From assembly GCF_000022145.1 (NCBI RefSeq), contig NC_011891.1, forward strand, positions 2,678,001 to 2,742,000: DNA of 64,000 nt, read 5' to 3'. This DNA is from Anaeromyxobacter dehalogenans 2CP-1. Lineage in GTDB: Bacteria; Myxococcota; Myxococcia; Myxococcales; Anaeromyxobacteraceae. The stretch's first letter is position 1; every line of letters starts with the position of its first letter. A model generated the notes under the pieces. The model was not told where the DNA came from, did no database searches, and saw only the letters and a program-made list of their open reading frames with translations. This document shows positions 1 through 9,116 of the stretch, in pieces. Position numbers and translations under genes: made by a program.

Positions 1-835
1 GCGGGTTCACCACCATCTGCGCCTTGGCGGCGTGCGCGACCAGCAGCCGCCCCTGCGCGTCGTAGGCGACCACCGACGGGAGCGTGCGGTACCCCTGGCG
101 CGAGGCGAGCACCTCGGGCTTGCCGCCCCGCACCACCGCCACGCAGGAGTTGGTCGTGCCGAGATCGATGCCGATCACCGGACCGCGCGCCTTCGCCGGG
201 GGCGCCGGGGACGCTGCGGACGGCGGAGACGTCGGCGAGGGCGGGGCGGGCGCCGGCGAGGGCGCGGCGGCCGAGGCCGGGCGGACCGCGGGCACGCCCG
301 GCGGGTGCCCCGGCGGCGGGGCGGCGGCGCGCGTCACGGGCGCGGGCACGCCGGGGGGACGTCCCGGGGGCGGCGCGGCCACGCGCGGCGCGGGCCCGGG
401 CGCGCCGGGCGAACGTGCGGCAGCCGGCGCTGGCGCGGCGGGCGGTCGCGCCGGCGGGGCCGCCGGGCGGGGCGGCTCGTCGCTCTGCGCCGCGCCGCCG
501 CGGCCCGCCACCAGCCGGTCCACCAGCGCCCGGCTCTCGGGCGAGAGGTCCACGAACTTGATGCCCATGCCCGGGACGCGCGCCGGCTCGCCGGGCGCGG
601 ACGGGGGCGTGCTCCAGCGCACCACGCCGCTGCCGTGGATGACCTGGTCGCCGGACTCGAGCACCACGTCCAGGCGCAGCGGGGTCCCCGGCGGCTGTGG
701 CTCGAGCGTCCGCACGAACAGGCCGCCGCGCGAGACGTTCAGCGCGAAGCGATCGACGAACTCGTCCACCGATCCGTAGGCCAGCCGGATGCGGAGCAAG
801 ACGGGGACACGGGGGTCGCGGCGTTCCTGCGGCAT
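1..835 (-). CDS. PilZ domain - Hsp70 (DnaK-like) ATPase fusion, 3' part missing
   Basis: The gene runs off the left edge, so only the first 278 codons are visible. Residues 1-115 look like a PilZ domain, the c-di-GMP receptor fold, with both hallmarks: RRDPR at 5-9 (RxxxR) and NVSRGG at 33-38 ((D/N)xSxxG). A Pro/Ala/Gly-rich linker follows (about 120-215) and holds near copies of PPPGxPPGVPA. From residue 218 the chain becomes the start of an Hsp70/actin-like ATPase, with [10 protein letters not shown] and then the typical PSVVAYD strand. The ATG at 835 is the only start that keeps the whole RxxxR motif. It is not housekeeping DnaK, which begins with the ATPase. That c-di-GMP controls the ATPase is inference; the substrate-binding part lies outside the window. 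Confidence 0.85.
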   Translation of the reverse strand, partial: MPQERRDPRVPVLLRIRLAYGSVDEFVDRFALNVSRGGLFVRTLEPQPPGTPLRLDVVLESGDQVIHGSGVVRWSTPPSAPGEPARVPGMGIKFVDLSPESRALVDRLVAGRGGAAQSDEPPRPAAPPARPPAAPAPAAARSPGAPGPAPRVAAPPPGRPPGVPAPVTRAAAPPPGHPPGVPAVRPASAAAPSPAPAPPSPTSPPSAASPAPPAKARGPVIGIDLGTTNSCVAVVRGGKPEVLASRQGYRTLPSVVAYDAQGRLLVAHAAKAQMVVNP

Positions 836-1024
836 TTCGGCGGATTGTACCCCCGACGGGCCGCCCCGCCAGCCCGAGCCCAATGGCGGCCCCTTCGCGG
901 CGGTCGGTGGCCTACGCTTCCGGTGACCGGCCGCCCGCCCGGCCACGCGTCAGGCCTTGCGGCGGCGGCCACGGCCCGAAACCTTGTTGGGAGCGGTCGC
1001 GCACCGCGCCGGGAGGAAGCCACC

Positions 1025-2341
1025 GTGAGGAAGCCACGCTCGATCGCGCCGGCGAAGGGCCGGCTGGCCGTGCTCGTGCCGGGACTGGGCGCCGTCGCCA
1101 CCACCCTCATCGCCGGGGTCGAGGCGGTGAAGCGCGGCATGGGCAAGCCGATCGGCTCGCTCACGCAGATGGGCACGGTGCGGCTCGGCAAGCGCACCGA
1201 GAAGCGGGCGCCGCTCATCCGCGAGCTGGTGCCCATCGCCGCGCTCGAGGACGTGCGCTTCGGCGCGTGGGACCCGTTCCCGGACGACGCCTACGCCTCC
1301 GCGACGCACGCCTCGGTGCTCGACCACGCGCTGCTGGAGCAGCTCCGCGTCCCGCTGTCCGCCGTCCGGCCCATGCCGGCGGTGTTCTCGCCGGAGTACG
1401 TGCGCCGCCTCGACGGGCCGAACGTGAAGAAGGCGCCGAGCAAGCTGGAGCTGGGCGAGGCGCTGCGCGAGGACATCCGCCGCTTCGTGCGCGAGAACGA
1501 CTGCGCCCGCGCGGTGATGGTCTGGTGCGCCTCCACCGAGGTGTACCTGGAGCCGTCGGCGGTCCACGCCGAGCTGGGCCGGTTCGAGAAGGCCATGGCG
1601 GCGAGCGACCCGGCCATCGCGCCCTCCATGATCTACGCCTGGGCGGCGCTGAAGGAGGGCGTGGCGTTCGCGAACGGGGCGCCGAACCTGACCGTGGACA
1701 TCCCCGCGCTGCAGCAGCTCGCGCGGAAGCAGGGGGTGCCGCTCGCGGGCAAGGACTTCAAGACCGGCCAGACCATGATGAAGACCGTGCTCGCGCCCAT
1801 GCTCAAGGCGCGGCTGCTCGCCCTGAACGGCTGGTTCTCGACGAACATCCTGGGCAACCGCGACGGCGAGGTGCTCGACGATCCCGGCAGCTTCAAGACC
1901 AAGGCGGTCTCGAAGCTCTCCGCGCTCCAGTACATCCTGCAGCCGGAGCTGTACCCCGACCTCTACGGCCACTTCGACCACCAGGTTCACATCGAGTACT
2001 ACAAACCGCGCGGCGACAACAAGGAGGGGTGGGACAACGTCGACATCGAGGGCTGGCTCGGCTACCCGATGCAGATCAAGGTGAACTTCCTCTGCCGGGA
2101 CTCGATCCTGGCGGCCCCCGTCGCGCTCGACGTGGCGCTGTTCCTGGACCTGGCGCAGCGCGCCGGGATGTCCGGGATCCAGGAGTGGCTCTCGTTCTAC
2201 TTCAAGAGCCCCATGGTCGCCGAGGGCCTCTACCCCGAGCACGACCTGTTCATCCAGCTCACCAAGCTGAAGAACACGCTCCGCCACCTGGCGGGCGAGG
2301 AGCTCATCACCCACCTCGGGCTCGATTATTACGAGCCCTAG
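1025..2341 (+). CDS. ino1: myo-inositol-1-phosphate synthase
   Basis: Converts glucose 6-phosphate to 1D-myo-inositol 3-phosphate (EC 5.5.1.4), an NAD-dependent cytosolic step that feeds inositol lipids or compatible solutes. The protein has 438 residues. A Gly-rich nucleotide loop (VPGLGAVATT) lies near residue 14, the family motif GKDFKTGQT near 242, and the active-site stretch NGWFSTNILGNRDGEVL near 268-284. The GTG at 1025 is chosen because GGGAGGAAGCC lies just before it and the Rossmann loop would otherwise gain a long unrelated extension; the open frame continues upstream to base 32 without a plausible start. It stands alone, 33 bases ahead of fdxA, and may share its transcript. Confidence 0.93.
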   Translation: MRKPRSIAPAKGRLAVLVPGLGAVATTLIAGVEAVKRGMGKPIGSLTQMGTVRLGKRTEKRAPLIRELVPIAALEDVRFGAWDPFPDDAYASATHASVLDHALLEQLRVPLSAVRPMPAVFSPEYVRRLDGPNVKKAPSKLELGEALREDIRRFVRENDCARAVMVWCASTEVYLEPSAVHAELGRFEKAMAASDPAIAPSMIYAWAALKEGVAFANGAPNLTVDIPALQQLARKQGVPLAGKDFKTGQTMMKTVLAPMLKARLLALNGWFSTNILGNRDGEVLDDPGSFKTKAVSKLSALQYILQPELYPDLYGHFDHQVHIEYYKPRGDNKEGWDNVDIEGWLGYPMQIKVNFLCRDSILAAPVALDVALFLDLAQRAGMSGIQEWLSFYFKSPMVAEGLYPEHDLFIQLTKLKNTLRHLAGEELITHLGLDYYEP

Positions 2342-2374
2342 ATTAGGAACCCGTCCCCTTCTGGAGGACGCGCC

Positions 2375-2698
2375 ATGGCCTATGTCGTCGCCGAGCCCTG
2401 CATCAAGTGCAAGTACACCGACTGCGTCGAGGTCTGTCCGGTGGACTGCTTCTACGAGGGGCCGAACTTCCTCGTCATCCATCCGGACGAGTGCATCGAC
2501 TGCGGCGCCTGCGAGCCTGCCTGCCCGACGAAGGCCATCTTCCCGGAGGAGAGCCTGCCGGCGAAGTGGAACGAGTACGTGCAGCTGAACTCCGAGCTGA
2601 GCAAGGCCTGGCCGAACATCACCGAGAAGAAGGACCCGCTGCCCGAGGCCGAGGAGTGGAAGGACGTGGAGGAGAAGCGGGACAAGCTGGAGCGGTGA
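2375..2698 (+). CDS. fdxA: 7Fe-8S ferredoxin
   Basis: A 107-residue two-cluster ferredoxin, a small soluble electron carrier. The Cys pattern matches the Azotobacter FdI class: C9, C17 and C50 would hold the 3Fe-4S cluster, and C21, C40, C43 and C46 the 4Fe-4S cluster, with C12 as a spare Cys. An acidic, Glu/Lys-rich C-terminal tail of about 55 residues follows, as is usual for FdxA. CTGGAGGACGCGCC gives a strong ribosome site before the ATG. It follows ino1 closely and precedes tRNA-Leu. Its redox partner cannot be deduced from the neighbours. Confidence 0.95.
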   Translation: MAYVVAEPCIKCKYTDCVEVCPVDCFYEGPNFLVIHPDECIDCGACEPACPTKAIFPEESLPAKWNEYVQLNSELSKAWPNITEKKDPLPEAEEWKDVEEKRDKLER

Positions 2699-2745
2699 CC
2701 GGTCGGGAAAGCTCCGCCTTCCTGACCCGTTCGCGTTTTCCGCTG

Positions 2746-2774
2746 TTGCGCCCGGAACGGGCCTTTGCTAGAAA
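2746..2774 (+). promoter_or_regulatory. sigma-70 promoter of tRNA-Leu
   Basis: TTGCGC at 2746-2751 and TAGAAA at 2769-2774 are separated by exactly 17 bases, with TGC directly before the -10 box (extended -10). Predicted start is near 2781, about 8 bases before the mature tRNA. Seen in sequence; activity is inferred. Confidence 0.6.
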
Positions 2775-2789
2775 CCGTCCGCTCCGAAC

Positions 2790-2871
2790 GCCCAGGTGGT
2801 GGAACTGGTAGACACACCATCTTGAGGGGGTGGCGCCGTAAGGCGTGCGAGTTCGAATCTCGCCCTGGGCA
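2790..2871 (+). tRNA. tRNA-Leu, anticodon GAG
   Basis: Class II tRNA with a long variable arm. The acceptor stem GCCCAGG (2790-2796) pairs with CCTGGGC (2864-2870), and A2871 is the discriminator. The anticodon stem CCATC/GGTGG encloses TTGAGGG, giving anticodon GAG at 2824-2826, which reads CUC and CUU. The T loop is GTTCGAATC. CCA is not encoded. A matched promoter and an intrinsic terminator flank it, so it is a single-gene transcript. Confidence 0.97.
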
Positions 2872-2884
2872 CTCCGAACAGCAG

Positions 2885-2916
2885 AAAGGGGATCCGGCGA
2901 ACCGGATCCCCTTTTT
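2885..2916 (+). terminator. intrinsic terminator of tRNA-Leu
   Basis: Perfect 10-bp stem GGGGATCCGG / CCGGATCCCC with loop CGAA, followed by TTTTT and flanked by AAA, so the stem can extend. It also faces the end of secG on the other strand, where it has a short T run and may act weakly. Confidence 0.93.
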
Positions 2917-2981
2917 CTTTGCCCTCTCGTCGCGATCCCGGGGACGGGCGCCCGCGCGACGCGAGCGCCCTGCCCTCGCCG

Positions 2982-3346
2982 CTACTTGCCGGGCGCGGGC
3001 TGCGCCGGGGCCGGCGCGGCCGGCTGCTGGGCCGGCGCGGGCTGCGCCGGCGCGGGGAGCTGAGCGCCCGGCGCGAACGGCGCCGGGGCCGGGGCGGCCT
3101 CGCGCTCGACCACCGAGGTGGTGCGGGACGCGTGGTAGGCGAGCGTCACCGAGGTGAGCATGAAGATGCCCGCGGACACGCTGGTCACCTTGCCGAGGAA
3201 CGTCTGGGAGCCGCGCCCGCCGAACACCGTCTGCGAGCCGCCGCCGCCCAGGCCGGCGCCCATGCCCCCGCCCTTACCGGCCTGGAGCAGGATCACGAGG
3301 ATGAGGAAGATGCAGACGAGGACGTGGAGGACGGTGACGAGCGTGA

Positions 3347-3350
<4 letters not shown>
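2982..3350 (-). CDS. secG: preprotein translocase subunit SecG
   Basis: Inner-membrane subunit of SecYEG. The 122-residue product has a first membrane helix at about 3-22, the conserved cytoplasmic loop rich in Gly ([13 protein letters not shown]) followed by [15 protein letters not shown], and a second helix at about 50-70. The C-terminal 45 residues are an Ala/Pro/Gln-rich tail longer than usual. No ATG exists near the start. A TTG at 3350 is chosen because its TTGA overlaps the tpiA stop codon and AAAGG lies 8-12 bases upstream, indicating translational coupling. It is the last gene of gap-pgk-tpiA-secG. Confidence 0.9.
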
Positions 3351-4108
<758 letters not shown>

Positions 4109-4110
4109 GG

Positions 4111-5301
4111 TCACTCCTCGCAAGCCTTCACGCCGGGCAGCTCTCGCCCCTCGATGAACTCGAGGCTGGCGCCGCCGCCGGTGGAGACGTGCTTCATCGC
4201 GTCCACGAGACCGGCCTGCTCGACGGCCGCGGCGCTGTCGCCGCCGCCCACCACGGTGACGGCCGGGCTCGCCGCCATCGCCTTCGCGACGCCGAAGGTG
4301 CCCTCGGACCACGGCTTCTGCTCGAACAGGCCCATGGGGCCGTTCCAGAAGACGGTCTTCGCCGCGGCGATGCGCTGCCGGTAGCGGTCGAGCGTCTTCG
4401 GGCCGATGTCGAGGCCCATGAGGCCGTCGGGGATGGCGCGGTCGTTCACGACCACGCGCTCGGCGGTCTCCTTGGGCTCCGCGCCGCAGACGTGGTCCAC
4501 CGGGAGCAGCAAGTCCACCTTGCGGGCCTCGGCGCGCTCCAGGATCTGGCGGGCCAGCTCGAGCTTGTCCTCCTCGACCAGGCTCTTCCCCACCGGCACG
4601 CCCTGCGCCTTCAGGAACGTGTAGGCCATCGCGCCGCCGACGCAGATCGCGTCGGCCTTGGCGATGAGGTTCTCGAGGACCTTGATCTTGTCCGACACCT
4701 TGGCGCCGCCGACGATGGCGACGAACGGCCGCGCCGGGCTGCCGAGCGCCTTGCCCAGGTACTCGACCTCCTTCTGCACCAGGAAGCCGGCGGCCTTCTC
4801 CTTCACGAACCTCGCCATGCCCGCGGTCGAGGCGTGGGCGCGGTGCGCGGTGCCGAACGCGTCGTTCACCCACACGTCGGCCAGGCTGGCCAGCTCGCGG
4901 GCGAACGCCTCGTCGTTCTTCTCCTCCTCGGGGTGGAACCGGAGGTTCTCGAGCAGGAGGACGTGCCCGTCCTTCAGGTCCCGCACCAGCTTCTTCACCC
5001 CGTCGCCGACGCAGTCGTCCGCCAGGATCACGTCCTGGGAGAGCAGTTCGGAGAGCCGCACCGCCGCCGGCTCCAGGGTGAGCTTCTGGCGATCCTCCGG
5101 CTTGCCCTTCGGGCGCCCCAGGTGCGAGGCCAGGATCACCTTGGCCTTGGCCTGGATCGCGTGGCGGATGGTCGGCAGCGCGGCGCGGATGCGCGCGTCG
5201 TCGGTCACCCTGCCCTGCGGGTCGAGCGGGACGTTGAAGTCCACGCGGATGAAGACCCGCTTGCCCGCGAGCTCGAGGGCGTCGATGGTCCTGAGCGCCA
5301 T
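4111..5301 (-). CDS. pgk: phosphoglycerate kinase
   Basis: Transfers phosphate between 1,3-bisphosphoglycerate and ADP. The 396 residues show the signature RVDFNVPL near the start, the substrate-binding SHLGRPKG, the hinge region, [10 protein letters not shown] and the nucleotide-binding [10 protein letters not shown], followed by the closing STGGGASLE. Length is standard for bacteria. The start lies 8 bases downstream of the gap stop codon, with GAGAG before the ATG. It is the second gene of the glycolytic operon. Confidence 0.98.
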   Translation of the reverse strand: MALRTIDALELAGKRVFIRVDFNVPLDPQGRVTDDARIRAALPTIRHAIQAKAKVILASHLGRPKGKPEDRQKLTLEPAAVRLSELLSQDVILADDCVGDGVKKLVRDLKDGHVLLLENLRFHPEEEKNDEAFARELASLADVWVNDAFGTAHRAHASTAGMARFVKEKAAGFLVQKEVEYLGKALGSPARPFVAIVGGAKVSDKIKVLENLIAKADAICVGGAMAYTFLKAQGVPVGKSLVEEDKLELARQILERAEARKVDLLLPVDHVCGAEPKETAERVVVNDRAIPDGLMGLDIGPKTLDRYRQRIAAAKTVFWNGPMGLFEQKPWSEGTFGVAKAMAASPAVTVVGGGDSAAAVEQAGLVDAMKHVSTGGGASLEFIEGRELPGVKACEE

Positions 5302-5309
5302 GGCGGCTC

Positions 5310-6311
5310 TCACTTCGTGACGAGCTTCGCCACGTCCACCATGCGGTTCGAGAAGCCCCACTCGTTGTCGTACCAGGCGAACACCTTCGCGAAGTTGCCG
5401 TCGATGACGAAGGTGTTGGTGGCGTCGAAGATCGACGAGTGCGGGTTGTGGTTGTAGTCCACCGAGACGGTCGGCGCCTCGGAGTACTCGAGCACGCCCT
5501 TCAGCGCGCCCTCGGCCGCCTTCTTGAACTCCGCGTTGATCTCCTCGGCGGTGGCGCTCTTCTCCAGCTCCACCGTGAGGTCCACCAGGGAGACGTTCGG
5601 CGTGGGCACGCGCACCGCGGTGCCGTGCAGCTTGCCCTTCAGCGCCGGGATCACCTCGGCGACCGCCTTGGCGGCGCCGGTGGTCGACGGGATCATCGAC
5701 AGCGCGGCGGCGCGGGCCCGGCGCAGGTCCTTGTGCGGCAGGTCGAGCAGGTTCTGGTCGTTCGTGTACGAGTGGATCGTCGTCATCAGGCCGCGCTTGA
5801 TGCCGAACGACTCGAGCAGGACCTTCGCCACCGGCGTGAGGCAGTTGGTGGTGCAGGACGCGTTCGAGATGATCTTGTGCTTCGCGAGGTCGAGCTGCTG
5901 GTGGTTGATGCCGTAGGCGATGGTGATGTCCGGGCCCTTCGCCGGCGCCGAGATCAGCACCCGCGGCCCGCCGGCCTGGAGGTGGCCCTCGGCCTTGGCG
6001 CGCTCGGTGAACAGGCCGGTGCACTCCAGCACCAGGTCCACCTTGTTCGCGGTATGCGGCAGGTCGGCCGGCGACTTGATGGCCGTGACCTGGATCTCCT
6101 TGCCGTTCACCACGATGCCCTTGTCCGTGGCCTTCACGTCGGCGTTCAGGACGCCGTGCACGGAGTCGTACTTCAGCAGGTGGGCCAGGGTCTTCGTGTC
6201 GGTGAGGTCGTTGATGGAGACGAACTCCAGGTCCTTCTCCCCGCGCTCGATGGCAGCGCGAACGATGCAGCGACCGATGCGACCGAAGCCGTTGATTGCG
6301 ATACGCGCCAT
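5310..6311 (-). CDS. gap: glyceraldehyde-3-phosphate dehydrogenase, type I
   Basis: NAD-dependent phosphorylating dehydrogenase of glycolysis. The 333 residues contain the NAD fold INGFGRIGR at 5-13, the active-site SNASCTTNC with nucleophile C153, the catalytic His in [10 protein letters not shown], and the phosphate-binding STTGAAKA. The end [12 protein letters not shown] is typical. The reading frame continues 34 codons upstream, but AGGAGGAGGGCGGCGC sits directly before the ATG at 6311, which fixes the start. It leads gap-pgk-tpiA-secG and has its own promoter at 6349-6377. Confidence 0.98.
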   Translation of the reverse strand: MARIAINGFGRIGRCIVRAAIERGEKDLEFVSINDLTDTKTLAHLLKYDSVHGVLNADVKATDKGIVVNGKEIQVTAIKSPADLPHTANKVDLVLECTGLFTERAKAEGHLQAGGPRVLISAPAKGPDITIAYGINHQQLDLAKHKIISNASCTTNCLTPVAKVLLESFGIKRGLMTTIHSYTNDQNLLDLPHKDLRRARAAALSMIPSTTGAAKAVAEVIPALKGKLHGTAVRVPTPNVSLVDLTVELEKSATAEEINAEFKKAAEGALKGVLEYSEAPTVSVDYNHNPHSSIFDATNTFVIDGNFAKVFAWYDNEWGFSNRMVDVAKLVTK

Positions 6312-6348
6312 GCGCCGCCCTCCTCCTGGGGGTTGAAAAAGGTGGCCT

Positions 6349-6377
6349 AAGCTACTTTCCGCGACATGGGGAGTCAA
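6349..6377 (-). promoter_or_regulatory. promoter of the gap-pgk-tpiA-secG operon
   Basis: On the minus strand TTGACT (6377-6372) and TAGCTT (6354-6349) are 17 bases apart. The -35 box matches consensus at five of six positions and the -10 only at T1, A2 and T6. The leader would be about 30 bases with a strong ribosome site. Confidence 0.5.
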
Positions 6378-6401
6378 CGGAAACGAGGTGGGATGGAGCC
6401 G

Positions 6402-6443
6402 GAAAAAAAGCAAGGACGGCGCCGGGTTCTCCCGGCACCGTCC
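6402..6443 (-). terminator. intrinsic terminator of the 76-residue gene
   Basis: Two 13-base arms, GGACGGCGCCGGG and CCCGGCACCGTCC, pair at 12 of 13 positions around the loop TTCT. On the minus strand the stem is followed by a T-rich run (TTGCTTTTTTTCC). It lies 31 bases after the stop codon at 6474 and insulates that gene from gap. Confidence 0.9.
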
Positions 6444-6473
6444 GCGCGCTCCCAGGCCGTGGGTGCGGCCGCG

Positions 6474-6704
6474 CTAGAGGGCGGCCCGCCAGCCTTCCTT
6501 GGCGTCCTCGCCGAGGAGCTGGGGCGGCGTGGCCCGGAGGGCCTCGGCGTCGTGCTCGCCCTTGAGATCCTGGGTGACGAGGTCGATGAGCTCGGTCGAG
6601 AGGCTCAGGATCTGGTTGGGCGAGTAGCCGTTGCCACGCAGCTCCTTGAAGAGCGACTTCGCGAGGATCTGAGTTCCCTTGACGTCGAGCATGCCTGGCA
6701 CCAT
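6474..6704 (-). CDS. conserved-looking 76-residue protein behind a sigma-54 promoter
   Basis: I do not recognise the family. The product is small, soluble and mostly helical, with no signal peptide, membrane segment or Cys. Charged and amphipathic stretches (ILAKSLFKELRGNGYS, LSTELIDLVTQDL) suggest a compact helical bundle. The ATG at 6704 has GGGAGAAACTCA before it; a second ATG four codons later is possible. The gene is transcribed alone: sigma-54 promoter at 6766-6782, intrinsic terminator at 6402-6443. Such an expression unit suggests a regulated rather than constitutive role, but the function is unknown. Confidence 0.75.
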   Translation of the reverse strand: MVPGMLDVKGTQILAKSLFKELRGNGYSPNQILSLSTELIDLVTQDLKGEHDAEALRATPPQLLGEDAKEGWRAAL

Positions 6705-6765
6705 TGAGTTTCTCCCGCGCGGTGCGGACTTGGCCGCGCCGCAAACGACCGTGGCCCCCGGAAGC

Positions 6766-6782
6766 AGCAAGGGGCGGGCCAA
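6766..6782 (-). promoter_or_regulatory. sigma-54 (-24/-12) promoter
   Basis: The minus strand reads TTGGCCCGCCCCTTGCT. It has the invariant GG and GC exactly ten bases apart and matches the known consensus TTGGCACG-N4-TTGCT except that the A of CACG is C. Predicted transcription start is near 6754, about 50 bases before the ATG at 6704. At 6801-6826, 20-45 bases upstream, there is an AT-rich island with GCAC/GTGC ends, an unusual patch in this genome that could hold an IHF or activator site. Confidence 0.75.
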
Positions 6783-6934
6783 ACCCATTCGAAGGTGACC
6801 GCACCAATATTTTCATGTAGTTGTGCCCTTCCAGGCCCTTTCCGGAGCCGAGGGTGGGTGCGTAGGCCGGTTCGCATCCCCTGCCCGCATGACAGACCGG
6901 CGCGTAACCCGCTTCGCGGTCGGAGAGGTGTGGC

Positions 6935-8527
6935 TTGCGGTACAGGATCTCGAACATCCCGCTCTGGCTCGACGAGGACGAGGGGCTGCTGACGCGCCGC
7001 GCCGCCGAGCGCCTGGGCGTCTCGGCCGCGCACCTCCGCGAGGTGCTGGTGATCCGCCGCTCGCTCGATGCGCGGAAGAAGGGCCACGCGCGGTGGCTGG
7101 TGAACCTCGAGGCGACGGTCGACGGCGAGGTCCACGCCGCCGGCGCCGACGTGACGCCCGCCCCGGCCCCCGAGCCACCGGCGCCGAGGGTGCGCGCGCC
7201 GGCCGCCCCGCCCATCATCCTCGGGGCGGGCCCGGCCGGCCTGTTCTGCGCCTGGGAGCTGCTGGAGCGCGGCGTGCCGTCGGTGGTGGTCGATCGCGGC
7301 AAGCCGGTCGGGCCACGCCGGCGCGACGTCGCCGAGCTCATGCGGTCCGGCGCGCTCGATCCCGAGTCGAACATGAACTTCGGCGAGGGGGGCGCGGGCG
7401 CGTACACCGACGGCAAGCTCGGGACGCGCATCCACCACCCGGCGGTGCGCAAGGTGGTCGAGCTGTTCGCGCGCTTCGGGGGCGTGTCGCGGATCCTGGC
7501 CGAGGGGAAGCCGCACGTCGGCTCCGACCTCCTGCCCGGCGCCATCTCCGCCATGCGCGAGGAGCTGGAGCGCGGCGGCTGCACGTTCCTGTGGGGCGCC
7601 CGCGCCGTGGACCTGGAGCTCGCCGGCGGTCGCTTCCGCGGCCTGACGCTCGCCGACGGCCGCACCGTCGACTCCGACCGCCTGGTGCTCGCCCCGGGGA
7701 ACAGCGCGCGGGAGCTGTTCGAGCTGTTCGCCCGCCGGGGCTGGCCCGTCGAGGCGAAGCCGTTCGCGGTCGGGTTCCGCGCGGAGCACCCGCAGCCGCT
7801 CATCGACCGCATCCAGTACGGCACCGAGCGGCGCCACCCGAAGCTCCCGCCCGCCGACTACAAGCTGGCCGACAACCCGCGGGTGGCGGGCGCGGCGCGC
7901 GGCGTCTTCTCGTTCTGCATGTGCCCCGGCGGCGTGGTGGTCCCCACCCCGACCGAGCCCGAGATGCAGTGCACGAACGGCATGTCCAACTCGCACCGCA
8001 GCTCGCCGCTCGCGAACGCCGGCATGGTGGTCGCGGTCTCGCCGGCGGACTTCGCCGCCGAGGGCTTCGAGGGGCCGCTCGCCGGCCTCGAGTGGCAGCG
8101 CAAGTGGGAGCGCGCCGCCTACCGCCTCGGCGGCGGCGGGTACCACGCGCCGGCGCAGCGGCTGTCGGCCTATCTCGCCGGCAGGCCGGGAACCGCGCCC
8201 GGCCGCACCTCGTATCGCCCCGGCGTGGTGCCGGCCGATCTGTCGCAGCTCTTCCCGCCGGCGGTGCGCGAGGCGCTCCGCGCCGGCCTGCGGAGCTTCG
8301 AGAAGCGCATGCACGGCTTCGTCACCGACGAGGCGCTGCTCATCGGCGTCGAGACCCGCACCAGCGCGCCCTGCCGCCTGGTGCGCGGCGAGGATCTGCA
8401 GAGCCCGGCGCTCCGCGGCGTCTACCCCGCCGGCGAGGGCGCCGGCTACGCGGGCGGCATCGTCTCCTCGGCGGTGGACGGGCTGCGCGTCGCCGAGGCC
8501 ATCGCCGCGGAGCTGGGGCCGGCATGA
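6935..8527 (+). CDS. FAD-dependent dehydrogenase of the COG2509 type
   Basis: A 530-residue flavoprotein of uncertain substrate. Residues 1-70 form a small N-terminal domain (RISNIPLWLDEDEG) typical of this family. The FAD loop ILGAGPAGLFCAWELLERG begins near 95 and is followed by an acidic strand end. NFGEGGAGAYTDGKL and the late GEGAGYAGGI are family hallmarks, and FCMCPGG is a conserved Cys-bearing segment. The TTG at 6935 is chosen because GGAGAGG lies eight bases upstream and the domain begins there. Its stop overlaps the ATG of the next gene. Known members are uncharacterised FAD dehydrogenases, so no reaction is assigned. Confidence 0.85.
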   Translation: MRYRISNIPLWLDEDEGLLTRRAAERLGVSAAHLREVLVIRRSLDARKKGHARWLVNLEATVDGEVHAAGADVTPAPAPEPPAPRVRAPAAPPIILGAGPAGLFCAWELLERGVPSVVVDRGKPVGPRRRDVAELMRSGALDPESNMNFGEGGAGAYTDGKLGTRIHHPAVRKVVELFARFGGVSRILAEGKPHVGSDLLPGAISAMREELERGGCTFLWGARAVDLELAGGRFRGLTLADGRTVDSDRLVLAPGNSARELFELFARRGWPVEAKPFAVGFRAEHPQPLIDRIQYGTERRHPKLPPADYKLADNPRVAGAARGVFSFCMCPGGVVVPTPTEPEMQCTNGMSNSHRSSPLANAGMVVAVSPADFAAEGFEGPLAGLEWQRKWERAAYRLGGGGYHAPAQRLSAYLAGRPGTAPGRTSYRPGVVPADLSQLFPPAVREALRAGLRSFEKRMHGFVTDEALLIGVETRTSAPCRLVRGEDLQSPALRGVYPAGEGAGYAGGIVSSAVDGLRVAEAIAAELGPA

Positions 8528-8802
8528 GACGGAAGCCCATGCGCTACCACGTGCGGGACGCGAGCGGCCGCGAGCTCGTGGTCCCGTCGCTCGCGGACCT
8601 GCACGCGCTCTACGCGCACGGCTTCCTCGCCGACGACGATCTGGTCCGCGCGGAGACCTCCGACCGCTGGACGCGCGCCGGGGCCATGCACGCGCTGCAG
8701 GGCGTGCGCGAGACCCGCGCCGAGAGCCCGCGCAGGGTGGCGCTGCTGGTCGCGGCGCTGGTCGTCCTCGCGACCGCGATCGGGATCCTGCTCTCCCGCT
8801 GA
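8524..8802 (+). CDS. small tail-anchored protein with GYF-like domain
   Basis: Product of 92 residues, translationally coupled to the flavoprotein by an ATGA overlap. Residues 5-60 (a short strand, then SLADLHALYAHGFLADDDLV and a Trp-containing end, DRWTRAG) resemble the GYF_2/DUF4339 type of small adaptor domain. Residues 74-90 are a single hydrophobic helix at the extreme C-terminus, so the domain should face the cytoplasm, anchored by its tail. It may tether or regulate the flavoprotein at the membrane; that is inference from the coupling. Confidence 0.7.
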   Translation: MRRKPMRYHVRDASGRELVVPSLADLHALYAHGFLADDDLVRAETSDRWTRAGAMHALQGVRETRAESPRRVALLVAALVVLATAIGILLSR

Positions 8803-8947
8803 CGAGACCGGCTCTCGCCGCTGCGCGCCCTGCCGCGCCCCGCGACCGGCGCGCGGCGGTCTTCGCGCCCCGGGGCGCGTGCGAAGCGGCCGGGGCGCCT
8901 GCGCGGGGCAACCCCGGCGTCGCCTGCGGCCGGACCGCCCGGCGCCG

Positions 8948-9116
8948 CTCAGAGCGCGTGAATCCATCCCCGGACCGAGCCAGGCGGTCGAGACGCGAGC
9001 AGCGCGAGGCGCGACGACCGAGCATGCCCCGAGGCCTGTGAGGGAGGAGCAACGACGCGATGCGACGCGGATCGGCCGCCGCGGCGACGGGAGGGGATGG
9101 GTTCACGCTCTCTCAG
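8948..9116. repeat. 169-bp dispersed repeat, copy 1
   Basis: This stretch matches 19435-19603 at 165 of 169 positions, with identical length. Its two ends form a 24-bp imperfect inverted repeat (21 of 24 paired): the left end begins CTCAGAGCGCGTGAATCC and the right end closes with GGTTCACGCTCTCTCAG. CTCAG occurs as a direct repeat at both outer edges. Inside, CATGCC-CCGA-GGCCTG is a near-perfect hairpin. The right edge supplies the TGA stop of the cupin gene. To its left, 8803-8947 holds no gene, only GC-rich dyads such as a 16-bp palindrome at 8864-8879. No transposase is present. Confidence 0.92.

Noticed and set aside
8861-8886. GC palindrome (CGCGCCCCGGGGCGCG core) after the GYF-like gene as terminator.
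   Set aside because: No T tract and no loop; such palindromes are frequent in this DNA.
8949-9106. Open frames running across the 169-bp repeat on both strands (translations such as MLGRRASRCSRLDRLARSG).
   Set aside because: Frames differ in how they continue outside the repeat, and the paired ends explain the conservation better than a protein does.
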